From Letharia columbiana (lineage: Eukaryota; Ascomycota; Lecanoromycetes; Lecanorales; Parmeliaceae), in NCBI RefSeq assembly GCF_014066305.1, contig NW_023501092.1, forward strand, positions 286,501 to 350,500: a stretch of DNA of 64,000 bases, in the 5' to 3' direction. Shown in pieces: positions 25,918 through 35,442 of this stretch. The notes under the pieces are model-generated. The model was not told the origin of the DNA and ran no database searches. It saw only the letters and a list, made by a program, of their open reading frames with translations. A program made the position numbers and the translations under genes. The stretch's first letter is position 1. Each line of letters begins with the position of its first letter.

Positions 25918-26247
25918 ATGACCGTTCAATCGGATGTCGCGGATCCGCCGTTACTTCCAACATCTGCACTTCAGATCCGCCAGTTGATCGGTAGCCTCGA
26001 TAATGTCGATGAAATCGCTGTCGCTATCAACGCCATTGCAAAAGCCTATCAAGCGAAGACCAACGAGTCCAAGCCCGGCTCACAGCTGAGCCGTCAGGTA
26101 TAGTCCACGAACTTTCTACATCCCACCTGATACTAGCCTACGCTGAAGATCGTCGATCGCATCAACGCATTAAGCCACATCCAGGATGTTGATGATGCAC
26201 TGCGGAATCTTCACCGTATCTTTCAGGAAAAGAACGCATCTCCGTGA
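25918..26247 (+). CDS. Small hypothetical protein with internal duplication
   Basis: Exons 25918-26097 and 26149-26247 give 92 residues; the 51-bp intron has donor GTATAG, CTGAT branch site and acceptor GAAG. An alternative acceptor at 26136 would add four residues in the same frame. The two halves resemble each other: IRQLIGSLDNVDEIAVAINA in the first and VDRINALSHIQDVDDALRNL in the second, each followed by a short basic/acidic tail (AKTNES, EKNAS). Both look like amphipathic helices, so the protein is probably a small all-helical repeat. No signal peptide. Function unknown. Its second exon overlaps the possible start of the next gene in another frame. Confidence 0.6.
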
Positions 26248-26719
26248 TTTGGGGGCAGTGTTGGAGTCTTGCGATGCATGGCGGAGCGTGAATGGCGGTG
26301 ACAAAGCGCATGCGATGTACTTTGGCAATTACTTTGATGCCACGAAAGGTAGCAGACGTCTCTCTTTGCCATAGCTACTAGTTTCTGATGGGTTCAACGG
26401 CACCAGGGCAGTGAGCCGGTTAGCAGCCTACCGCAAGACAGTCGACTACAATCAGGGTCATCGTGACGATATCCTTGGATGCGCGTGGGACCATGTCGAG
26501 CCAGTCCACAACTTCCATGCTGAAGACTGGTACCGCGCATACACGCTCCTTCGATGGTTTTGGCGCAAGCAGATAGGGGCGCGAAGGGCCAACCAACACG
26601 AGGGGACATCGAAGGCCCAAATCAATCCAGCAAAGGCAGTCGAGTTCTACGATCCGAAAGACTTGCACGAAGGGACAGACGGATATCCCTTGGCAAAAAG
26701 ATTCTGTCTCATCTTATGA
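26186..26719 (+). CDS. Hypothetical protein, two exons
   Basis: Exons 26186-26348 and 26412-26719 (63-bp intron, donor GTAGCA, branch CTGAT, acceptor GGGCAG) give 156 residues. The product reads well across the junction (FDATK then VSRLAAYRKTVDYNQ) and has an aromatic-rich middle (HNFHAEDWYRAYTLLRWFW). No family recognised. The first ATG overlaps the last exon of the preceding small gene in a different frame; starting at the ATG at 26313 would avoid the overlap. A further open piece, 26,690-26,865 in another frame, may be an additional exon or a sign of decay. Confidence 0.45.
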
Positions 26720-27148
26720 TGGTCCGGAATCACATATAGAGCTGTGGCCTTTGAGAGCAGAGGCGTCTATGACGGTGACGACACTCACTCTGACATGGGT
26801 TACACGAGCTGCCAATAATAATGCTCTCGATGAGGACGTAGGAGATGATGAGGAGAGATAAGGAGTTGAATGTGAAGAGCCGATTACATGATGGTCACCT
26901 AAGCGGAAGACTAATCTCGAGGATGCTTGGAAAACTTTCTTCTGTGAATAAGACCACATTCCAATAGAAAGCCTGCAGTCAGGCCGTCTAGGTCGCGAAC
27001 GGAGGTCTTCCAGTCGTCACAGAGATCGTGGGGGCATCCTATCCACGCTTTTCCTTGTCGTGGCCTGGGATGGGAGTACAGGCAAGATCATTGGTGTCAG
27101 GTACATTCGAGCAGGAGCCAGGATATACATGGAGCAGCAAGCAGTGAC
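26720..27148. other. Intergenic
   Basis: No convincing gene. A possible downstream exon in frame with ELWPLRAEAS at about 26,740-26,865 ends in an acidic tail; it could belong to the preceding gene if a splice or frameshift joins them. Confidence 0.4.
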
Positions 27149-27391
27149 ATGGGCAACGAGTTAAACCCTTGTCTTTCAACTGTTATCGCATGCAAGGAAA
27201 AGGCTCATGCCAACTCAAACATACAAACCATCGCAGGATCGCGCACCGAATATGAGACGGAGCTCAGCTCTTCTAAGCGTCGCAAAGTCTCTGGTCATGG
27301 CAAAGCCACAGCAAGTCGTACGACTGAAAGCAAGGTCTCCACTGGCAAAGTGCTCGGTTTGCTTTCCACTCATTCAGGAGAGCTGATTTGA
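27149..27391 (+). CDS. Small hypothetical ORF with basic patch
   Basis: Single open frame of 80 residues with a basic patch SSKRRKVSG that could act as a nuclear localisation signal, in a Ser/Thr-rich context. No domain, no neighbouring splice evidence. It may be a fragment or a chance frame. Confidence 0.3.
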   Translation: MGNELNPCLSTVIACKEKAHANSNIQTIAGSRTEYETELSSSKRRKVSGHGKATASRTTESKVSTGKVLGLLSTHSGELI

Positions 27392-27837
27392 TAACGAGGG
27401 AAAGCGCCTCCCCGCTTTCTCCTAGGGCCCTTCCCCCTCAAGATGTTGGTCTTCACCTTGCTGCTCCCGTCGTGCCTTCCCTTGTCCACATCAGGTGATA
27501 ACCGTTTGAAGCCCACAAGCTCTACTCAAAGCAATCTAAGGTCACAGCATCGTTCACCTTCAAGTAGGTATAAAAAGCGATTCAGCTGATGCGCAACTCC
27601 CTCAAACCGTTACCAGTAAAGCGATGCGAGTTTGCCCGATAATCCTCAAGAAGCTTCATAGCCACCGTTGTGTTCATACGGAATTCAGGAAGCATTTAGC
27701 ACCTGACTCCGTCGCCTAACATCTCCTCTTATTAACCTGCACAATGTATATCATAATGAATAGCAAGCAGGCGCCCACAAGTTCATGGATTCTTTCCCGC
27801 CACACGATCGCGAACTTAGATGATGCTGGGAGCATGA
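27392..27837. other. Intergenic, nothing recognised
   Basis: Unremarkable composition, no repeat, RNA gene or promoter element that I can support. Confidence 0.5.
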
Positions 27838-28308
27838 GTGCGGAGGAATCACGGCGTGTCTAAGTATTCTCGGCAAAATCGCTCAGGACCTGGTGGGCGG
27901 AGCAGGTTTGTACCAAAGGAACATCAGACTTTACGCAGAAGCATTCAAAGCTATCGAGCAAAAGCGTACGGAGCTCTTGGAAGAGTACTGAAACAGCGCT
28001 TGAAGTGCCAGCAACGACGGTACGAGGTGTCACAGGCGCGCTGTGAAAGGATCGCAGACGTGTCATCGCGGTTGCGCTGGCGAAAGCGAAAAAAGATCAC
28101 AGTGGAGATGAAGGAGTGGATGAAACTAAATCGGTATCTAGAGATGTCAGGCTTAATACATTTGTGCAGGGTATCAACTAAGCCGGTTCTCAAGATACCA
28201 AAAGCAACGGCAAAGACTCACCCAAGCTCCCTAATGCCAAACGGAAAGCACGACTACGCCTCCAACACCTCTACAAAGTACTCTAAGTCAAATATCGATG
28301 TGTTCTGA
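27838..28308 (+). CDS. Doubtful basic ORF, possibly decayed coiled-coil gene
   Basis: The longest frame encodes 156 very basic residues. A second + frame over the first 130 bp reads IRLYAEAFKAIEQKRTELLE, which has the heptad look of a helical coiled coil and is more protein-like than the overlapping basic frame. The two may be parts of one gene separated by an intron or a frameshift. No family recognised, and the annotated frame may be the wrong one. Confidence 0.25.
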   Translation: MRRNHGVSKYSRQNRSGPGGRSRFVPKEHQTLRRSIQSYRAKAYGALGRVLKQRLKCQQRRYEVSQARCERIADVSSRLRWRKRKKITVEMKEWMKLNRYLEMSGLIHLCRVSTKPVLKIPKATAKTHPSSLMPNGKHDYASNTSTKYSKSNIDVF

Positions 28309-28444
28309 GAAAGGTATTCTGGACGTGATTGTCCTTTCAATATCTTGGATCGTTTGTTTACCTGCTCAGCAATAGAAGCTAAACAAGGAGCGATTTCGGG
28401 GTCTCCATTATGGTACCGCTTGGCTTTGAGAAATCATGGCTTGA

Positions 28445-28636
28445 TCATTCAAAGTCTTCATCGTATGGAAGCGTATAGCTGCTCGTAGGAGCGCCAAAGG
28501 AAGAGAATTTGCGGTGTATATCTTGGCATGAGTCAAATACCCAGCCATCTATATTCGATTTTTTACCTTGGCAATGAGTCAAATTTTCAGGCACATATAG
28601 TTCTTGCCAGACGTCCAAATTTCTATCGTTAGACAT
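28445..28636 (-). CDS. Small hypothetical ORF
   Basis: 63 residues with protein-like composition (MSNDRNLDVWQELYVPENL at the start, acidic end PYDEDFE). No signal peptide, no domain, and no further exons obvious in the flanks. It could be a small gene or a fragment. Confidence 0.3.
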   Translation of the reverse strand: MSNDRNLDVWQELYVPENLTHCQGKKSNIDGWVFDSCQDIHRKFSSFGAPTSSYTLPYDEDFE

Positions 28637-28993
28637 CTACTCTCCATCACCCGTACAGCAAGACTAAGCTCTCAAAGCTAGCATCCACACGTCTTTTCCA
28701 CACTTGCTATCTGAAAACATTCCCTGGTACAGAGACATTGTTGCATTCTCACATTTCGGTATGTGATTTTATTGGTCCATTCTTACCCACAGGGATCTCG
28801 TATAAATACCCTTTATGTTCCTTCCCGTCTCGGAAATTTGCGACAATGTTGCCGGCTTGTTAACACTTTCCCAGATTGGGTACATATATATCCTCAGTCT
28901 GTGCACTCCGAGTCTGAACACAGTCATCTTGTACGTCTTCGACCATTACCGCACTTCGAAACTATACCCCTACGTCCAAGAGATACCGTCAAC

Positions 28994-30610
28994 ATGATCA
29001 ACTCCACCTTCCAAGTCACCTTCGGCATCGAAGTCGAGTGCATCCTCGCCTTCCACGAGAGCCTCCTACGTAGATACCTTGCCACCATCAAAACCGACTG
29101 CAAGATTATCAAGACCGTTCCCGAGGATGTCCGTCGAAAGCTCAACCAAGTCCCCCAACATTACCTGGATGAAGACGCACGCCGACACGATGTATCACGC
29201 CAGAAGTACATGGGCTGGGGTCTTACAGCACCCACCGCCTACCCCCCTGAGCGCGATAACGTCAGCTTCCAGGACCAAATGGACATACATCTCGAAACTT
29301 ACGGCTATCGAGCATACGGCGGCGAGGTCTTGCACGTTGCTCAGACTCTTTTTCTCCCGGATGAAGTCGAGGTCCACGACTCTTTCAACGGGGCAAACAA
29401 ATACACCGACTTTTCGCACTGGCACGTGACGCACGAGCGGGGCCTCGTGGGGCTCGACAAGAGGGACTTGATGCAGCGACTGGAGAGACTCTCCAAGGCT
29501 GGAGCACCGGGCGATCTTAGAAAGATGCTCAAGCAACCGAGCATGACCAAGGACTGGGACACCCACCCTCTTGAACTGGTGTCCCGGGTCCTCCCTTACG
29601 ATTCTGCCTCTATCGCCGAGGTACATCGGCACCTCAAGGCTCTCCAAGAGGGACTCGCGCACTTCGCTTTCGCAACCAAACACTGCGGATTGCATGTTCA
29701 CGTCGGGCTTCCTGTGCCTACCAAGTGAGTTCACGTCAAAGCAGTCCCTGACTCTATTTCGATTCTCCAACCTGAAGGAAGTCATACTGACCCCAAACCT
29801 CCTTCAGTCACCTGGCAGGAACGCCACCTCCCACCTTCACCCTACCAACCCTGCAGCACCTGGCGTACATACAAGTGATGTACCAAGCCAAGATCAGCGA
29901 GCTGCACCCGACATCCCGAGGCGATGGCACGAACATCGACCTCAAATCCAACCTTGACAATTTCTACGAGGAGCCAGAACCTCTCACCGATGCTGAATAC
30001 ACCGCCATGGATGCCCGAAGTAAGCGTTCCATTGACGCCTTGATTCAGAGAGAAGATGCTGACTCCGTGATTCTCTTAGTCGATGCTGGCGAAGATCCAG
30101 ACGTCGTCTTTGCAGAACAACCACCGACGTTCTCCTTCAAGAAGGCGCGGGAGAAGATCTTCGCCAAAGACATGACAATTGAAAAACTCTCGGAGCTCAT
30201 GGGCGGGAACGAGAAGTGGAGGATCGTCAATTGGAAGTACGTTGCGCGGACAAAAGGTACTGACATCCTTCCTTTCCAATACCCCCCCCCCCTCCAAGCG
30301 TTATCGCCATTAGGATCGAGAACTGACCCCGAACTTTACAACAGGAGAAGCACGCACCCTCGAGTTCCGCCAACACGAGGGAACACTATCCCCGGTCGCC
30401 GTCGAGCACTGGACCGCCTTCGTCGTCGGTCTGGTCCGGTTGGCTGAACATCACAGTCGGTTTTACGGCTCTGCGCCGGATTACGACGGCTCGGGATATA
30501 AGTACCGAGAACTGAGTGAGGAGTCGAGCGTGTGGGACTTGATGGAGACAATGGAATTGGGAGAGAGTGAGGAGGAGTATTGGAGGGATGTGGTGGCTAG
30601 CCGGGCATAA
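28994..30610 (+). CDS. Amidoligase-family protein
   Basis: Exons 28994-29724, 29808-30256 and 30345-30610 give 481 residues. Introns are 83 bp (CTGAC branch, CTTCAG end) and 88 bp (ACAACAG end, with a poly-C run). Conserved blocks of the putative amidoligase family (a glutamine-synthetase/carboxylate-amine ligase-like fold, PF12224) are present in order: FGIEVE near residue 10, GGEVLHV near 110, CGLHVHVGLPVP near 228-239, and LEFRQHEGTL in the last exon. The fold suggests ATP-dependent amide bond formation between a carboxylate and an amine; the substrate in fungi is unknown. The frame is open upstream to 28763, but the ATG at 28994 directly precedes the first conserved block and has a good context (CAACATGA). 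Intact, and not in an obvious cluster. Confidence 0.9.
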
Positions 30611-31683
30611 GGAGGCTAGAATGCTGCGAACGAGGGCGAACGGTGTTTGGGTGTGAGGCTGTGGGGTTTTTGGGCATGGCTGTGAGGGAAAGGCTTCGGT
30701 GGTGTTGATGTTGGTTGGTCGTACCGTTCTGTTGGAAGGAACATGAGGCGTATCGGATGAAGTCGATGGAAGGAGTCTTTAGCAACGCGCGCTTGTCAGA
30801 GTTAGACCCAGATTTCTAGGGTAGCAACGCAATCCTTTATTTCCATGAGTCTCCACATAAAGTCCTTTCTGGTCATGCTCGTCTTATATAGCTCCCAGTA
30901 CAGCTTGGTTGTGAAAGCGCGGAACCCGGGCACGGTATTTCGGGCAGCCAGATATTACACTGGGCAGCATACTGATCACTGCCGACTTCGTAAGTCTCAT
31001 ACGCCGATTCAGTACGTACTTTAAGCCTACTATACGTGCGTTTTGTACCCTTGCGCTCCATGACGTTCCGCAGCGAGTTCTTGTGAGTATTTCGAGGTCC
31101 TCCTTTGAGTAGGCCTTCTTCACCTCCCAGCGCTGAGTATCTCCTGTGAGACTAAGCCTTTTGAACGCGAAGCCATCATCCTCGTTTTCGATTGGCAAGC
31201 CAAAAGGCTTTTTGCTACATCCAAACCCCTGTCCATCCAATCCCTCTTGGCTCTCCACAGGCGATCTCACAAAAAACCATTTGGCTCTAGAAGGAATCGA
31301 CAGAGATTAGGGGGGCGGCCCAATTCGTGGACCAGTATGGATGCCACGGGATTGAGGCCAAGTTCTTCGGAAATCGAATTCGTTCCAATGTGGACCGATG
31401 GGGGAACCCAGGTGACCAAAGACGTTGCTGTGCCAAATGACATGGTGCAATTGCATGGTTGGCCACAATTACGCCTGTCCGACCTCCACCCTCGACAGCG
31501 ACCACATTTGCAATGAATTCGTGTAGTACAGGCAGCCCTGCACCTTGGCGCCGCATAAAGCACCATGTTCTCCAACCTCAGAATACTGCATGCCGTCAGT
31601 GCGCAGCGAGGTTCCTCCATGGGGCGTCCAGCAACAAGATCTTGGGAATGAATTACGAGCAGCCGGACTATCGATCCTGAAAT
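30611..31683. other. Gap with possible minus-strand coding pieces
   Basis: Two minus frames abut at 31267-31270: 31267-31620 and 30884-31270 (128 residues, containing FAFKRLSLTGDTQRWEVKK). Parts of both look protein-like (also HIGTNSISEELGLNPVASI), and a third overlapping minus frame (31287-31556) contains IANVVAVEGGGRTGVIVANH. They may be exons of one gene or a decayed gene. I could not find splice sites that join them convincingly. Confidence 0.3.
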
Positions 31684-31893
31684 ATGATGGAAGTGATGGT
31701 TGTTGAACGAAGGATTGGTTTGGGTAGACTCTATGCTGCGATCGACCTAGGCTTTGGTTGCGACCCTACCAATGGCCAGTGCGGAAGGTTTTGGATCAGT
31801 GACAAGTGCCAGGTGCAAAACCACATTCTGGTAAGTACTGATGGGACTCAGCGTCAAGTGCTTAACGTATCGCCCCTGCCGCTGCTTGATTAA
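31684..31893 (+). CDS. Small hypothetical ORF
   Basis: 69 residues, starting MMEVMVVERRIGLGRLY, with two cysteines close together (DPTNGQCG, SDKCQV). No signal peptide or domain. A chance frame is possible. Confidence 0.25.
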   Translation: MMEVMVVERRIGLGRLYAAIDLGFGCDPTNGQCGRFWISDKCQVQNHILVSTDGTQRQVLNVSPLPLLD

Positions 31894-32190
31894 AGCGGGG
31901 AGATGGGGTCAAAAGGTGACGGGAAACGCGAATATACGGGAGTGATTGAGCTGGTCGGAGTAGATCCTGGACTGTGCGGAAGGGTATAAAGTTGTTTACC
32001 GTACTACTCAGTCCAGTTGCAGTATACACAGCTATCCAGTGTATATCCCTACTCCCGTCCGTGATCACACATCCACATCCACATTCCTTCACCCTGCCAG
32101 CCATCTGCAGATGCATACAAAAACACATAGCCAGTATAGCTTCCTCGGTACTGAGCTCGTAGCTCATACCATGGTACCACTGCTCCGTTC

Positions 32191-34356
32191 TCAGGTAATC
32201 GTCACGAACCCTAGCCCTTCCCTCGCCTTCCTACAAGCCATCTTGAGCGCCTGGTCCTCGGTGTCTGTCCACTTGACACTCAGCTCATCCCATTTCTTTA
32301 CCGCATACTCCCGCTTGAAGGTCCGTTGCATCTCCTGCAGACGTGCCAGTTCACGCGGATCGCCTGTACCGCTGTACACCACTAGTAAGGTGCAAGGAGG
32401 CAGGAAGTCGCGAACCGCTTGTATACGGTTGACTGTCTTCGTAACCGCCTCAGCGAGGGCAGTGGAAACGTAATCGGTGGAGATGAGGTGAGAGTCTTGG
32501 GGGGTGTGGTCGGAGACAGCTCGCCTATTATCGTTCCACCAGCCGCAGAAAGCCGCTAGTTCTTGGAAGCGAGCCCATGTGAAATCCACGCCTCCACCTG
32601 GGATATAGCTGCCATCCTCGTCGCCAAGCACAGCTCTCTTGACACCTGCTACAACTCCAGCGTCATCAGGGCAGCCGATGCAGTATGTAGCCATGGAGCC
32701 AAAGTTCCTCTCTGGAGCGCCTTGGTCCACGATTGCACCTGTCTTGCCTTCATTGCTGGCGTTGTTTAATGATCCGGCTCTTGGCGTTCGTTTCAGGCGC
32801 TTGAAGATAGACTCTACGGTCGCCTCGCTCGTGCCCCATTGCGGACCTCGTTCGCACTTGATCTGCACAAGGTCAAGGCAAGCCCGCGCATCTTCGACGC
32901 TGTCGTGACCCTGAGTACCATGACCTTTCTGGATCTCACGACCTAGGTATTTCTGCGCGAGCCATTTTAAGGAGGATTTCATGGGTGGGCCGCGAGGATG
33001 CGGGTAGAGCATGGAGGTGTCGATGATGAAAGGATGGGTGAGCCGGAGCGCCATAAGGTCAGAGTTGAGGGAGTGGCCAATAAGTATATGTTTTGGTGTG
33101 ATTTCTTTGAGCAGCCGATCTTGTATGTCTTTGAGATTGGTGGTGACGTTCTCGAGTTTGGTTGGTGTGATGCCGGAGTACGGTGTCAGGTAGTCGATGA
33201 TAGGCTTGTCTGGTTTGACGAATTCATCAAGGAGGACGTTACCGTCCCACTCGACTAGACTGATCCGTGTCAGGGCCATCTCGCCACCTTCCACTATGCA
33301 CATCTCGCAGTCTATGGCAAGTATGCTCCGGCCGTCCGTCACACTCCCTTTCTCGATATCCTCATCCTTAGCAACCCCATCCTCGAGCCTGTCGACTACC
33401 GTATCCAGCCAGCCGTCGTCGGTCGTTTGCTTGTTCTTCGTTCTTCGTTGTATACCTACTTCTTTCTCGGCTAGGGTCGTAAAAGATGCTGGATGCAGTA
33501 TGTAGTCGTTCTCTTCGAGCTCTTCTGCAGAAGAAAGGAACTTGGTAATGAGCGTGCGCTTGTTCGCCCAATTCTTTCCCTCTCTTGCTGGTTTCGGGCC
33601 CTTAATCTGCTTATCCTCTTGTTTCTCTTCATGTGTCTTGGTAATGGCTGAGTTGAGCATAGCATGTAATGGCGAGTGCACCTTCCCATACTTCTCATCT
33701 CCTGGAGCTTTGACGGGCCAGAGATGGGAGAAGATATCTGCGAGTGGCTTTAGCGGTTTTGGCAACTTTTCAGGCGACAAAGGTGTGGGCAGGTATTCAT
33801 CTGGAGACTTTGGAGGTGGCTTGATGTTGTATCCATTGGCTTCTAATTCGGTAGCTACAGCTTTTTCAGACTCTCTGCTACTTACCACAGAGCCATTGGC
33901 GCCATTGTAAGGCGCTGACGACTTGACCGAAGTCTCTTTTGGCGGATCTATCTGAATGCTGCCATCGAACATACCCTTTTCCAGCCCAGGTACCAGCAAG
34001 ACCACGGCCTTCTTAACCATGCCATGATGCCTCACAGACACAAACTGCGGCGATGTAGCGTCTGCCAAACAGTAGAGTACAAGAGCTTGCAGGTGATTGA
34101 TGTTTACACTCGTGTGTAATTTGTGCATGTCTGAGTAGCCTAGGCTGGGGTAGTTGGTCTTCTTCTGTTTCTTGCCTCCTCTTCCTACTGTGGTCCACTC
34201 TTCGGAGTCGGGCTTGTGCTCATCAGACCTTTGGTCTGCCGTGAGCTCACCACGCAGGTGTGCGATTGTTGCGCCGACACCAATGTTGCTGTCGCCGTTG
34301 GGTCCATCTTGGGCGTACTGAGCGTGCTTGCGCTTCTTGTTACTTCCACGGCCCAT
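32191..34356 (-). CDS. REX1: RNA exonuclease Rex1 (DEDDh family)
   Basis: Intronless, 721 residues from the ATG at 34356 (an in-frame ATG at 34404 would add 16 residues; the chosen start gives the MGRGSNKKRK basic N-terminus typical of this nuclear protein). The exonuclease domain sits in the middle: Exo I is LAIDCEMC (D349, E351), Exo II is GHSLNSDLMAL (D433), and Exo III is GHDSVEDA (H484, D489), the full DEDDh set. Rex1/Rnh70 trims 3' ends of 5S rRNA, tRNA precursors and other small RNAs in the nucleus. The N-terminal ~330 residues are low-conservation and charged, and ~200 residues follow the exonuclease domain, as in other filamentous fungal orthologues. Confidence 0.93.
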   Translation of the reverse strand: MGRGSNKKRKHAQYAQDGPNGDSNIGVGATIAHLRGELTADQRSDEHKPDSEEWTTVGRGGKKQKKTNYPSLGYSDMHKLHTSVNINHLQALVLYCLADATSPQFVSVRHHGMVKKAVVLLVPGLEKGMFDGSIQIDPPKETSVKSSAPYNGANGSVVSSRESEKAVATELEANGYNIKPPPKSPDEYLPTPLSPEKLPKPLKPLADIFSHLWPVKAPGDEKYGKVHSPLHAMLNSAITKTHEEKQEDKQIKGPKPAREGKNWANKRTLITKFLSSAEELEENDYILHPASFTTLAEKEVGIQRRTKNKQTTDDGWLDTVVDRLEDGVAKDEDIEKGSVTDGRSILAIDCEMCIVEGGEMALTRISLVEWDGNVLLDEFVKPDKPIIDYLTPYSGITPTKLENVTTNLKDIQDRLLKEITPKHILIGHSLNSDLMALRLTHPFIIDTSMLYPHPRGPPMKSSLKWLAQKYLGREIQKGHGTQGHDSVEDARACLDLVQIKCERGPQWGTSEATVESIFKRLKRTPRAGSLNNASNEGKTGAIVDQGAPERNFGSMATYCIGCPDDAGVVAGVKRAVLGDEDGSYIPGGGVDFTWARFQELAAFCGWWNDNRRAVSDHTPQDSHLISTDYVSTALAEAVTKTVNRIQAVRDFLPPCTLLVVYSGTGDPRELARLQEMQRTFKREYAVKKWDELSVKWTDTEDQALKMACRKAREGLGFVTIT

Positions 34357-35442
34357 ACTTGCACTTCGATTGTGAATCCCAAATGTGCGGTCGAAGAGAA
34401 ACAAGAGGGGAATTAAGGTACTCTAGAGCGCCCCGGCGCCTCAGGCGCCAAGATATACTACGCGCTAGCGCAGAGCCGCATTAGTACAAAGCTTAACCCA
34501 TTCAATCATTCTAATATAAATCTCCGGGCATTATAATTTTATGCCACCGAAAGTCCTGAACATGCGCTAAAACCCTTCATCTTGGCATTTTCTACCATTG
34601 GGGCATGAATTTTTGAATAGCTTCTAATCTTAACAGTGGTATGATTTTGTAGATATAATTAATAGGGGTATGATTTTGTAAGTTGCCATCTATGGGGCGG
34701 GTTGGTGTTAGGAATTCCCCTCCTTCGGCCCTGGGGCCCTTAAGGGTTTGCACTCGTGAAGTACGAATAACACCTATTTAACCCTTTAGCGGTAACTCGG
34801 GTTACTAACAATTGGGTGGTAGCCTGAAACACCCCAATGAATACCCTTCTAATGATTTACAGGTATAGGGATGTTGGTGGTATCTTACATTTTCATACCC
34901 CAAAGACTGTCGCAACTTACAAAGCATTTATACTTCCATTTGTTTTTGGTGAGGGGTATGCAAAGGGTTTGAAAGCGTAACCTGAATGTTAGGTAATTTG
35001 CCCATAAATCTCCCCTATGCTCGTGGCGATTCTTGCAACGCAGATATCATCATCATCATCATCATGGCATCTGCAGAGCTGTAGCGGCCTGCAATCAGTT
35101 GAACATGCTTAATAGTTACTCAATTGGCACCGTTGCAGATACCAGGCAAGACTTCATACCTAACCGCTTTCTACAGTACTTCAGCATCCTCAGCACCTGT
35201 TCACCCCAAAACCAGGATCTTCCCTACGTCGACCCTGCATACCACGCGGTAAAGTGCTATAGTGATCCAAAGCCCATGCTGTGGGTTTTCTTAAACCCTG
35301 TCATCTCTAAGACCCTCACCGCCTAACCAGGAATACGCTTTTCGCTGCTCTTGCCGTCAGCCTCCGAGGGTGAGCTGAGAGTGATCGGGCGTAAGCAAGA
35401 AAGCAGACGTATCGATACATGTATTTTGCGAGGAGAAATGAT
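34357..35442. other. Intergenic with short repeats
   Basis: Divergent side of REX1. Contains a GGCGCC-rich inverted repeat near 34,430-34,450, two near-identical GGTATGATTTTGTA words at about 34,637 and 34,667, and an (ATC) microsatellite at about 35,045-35,065. A + frame at 35033-35326 crosses the microsatellite (His-rich) and is not convincing. No gene called. Confidence 0.55.
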
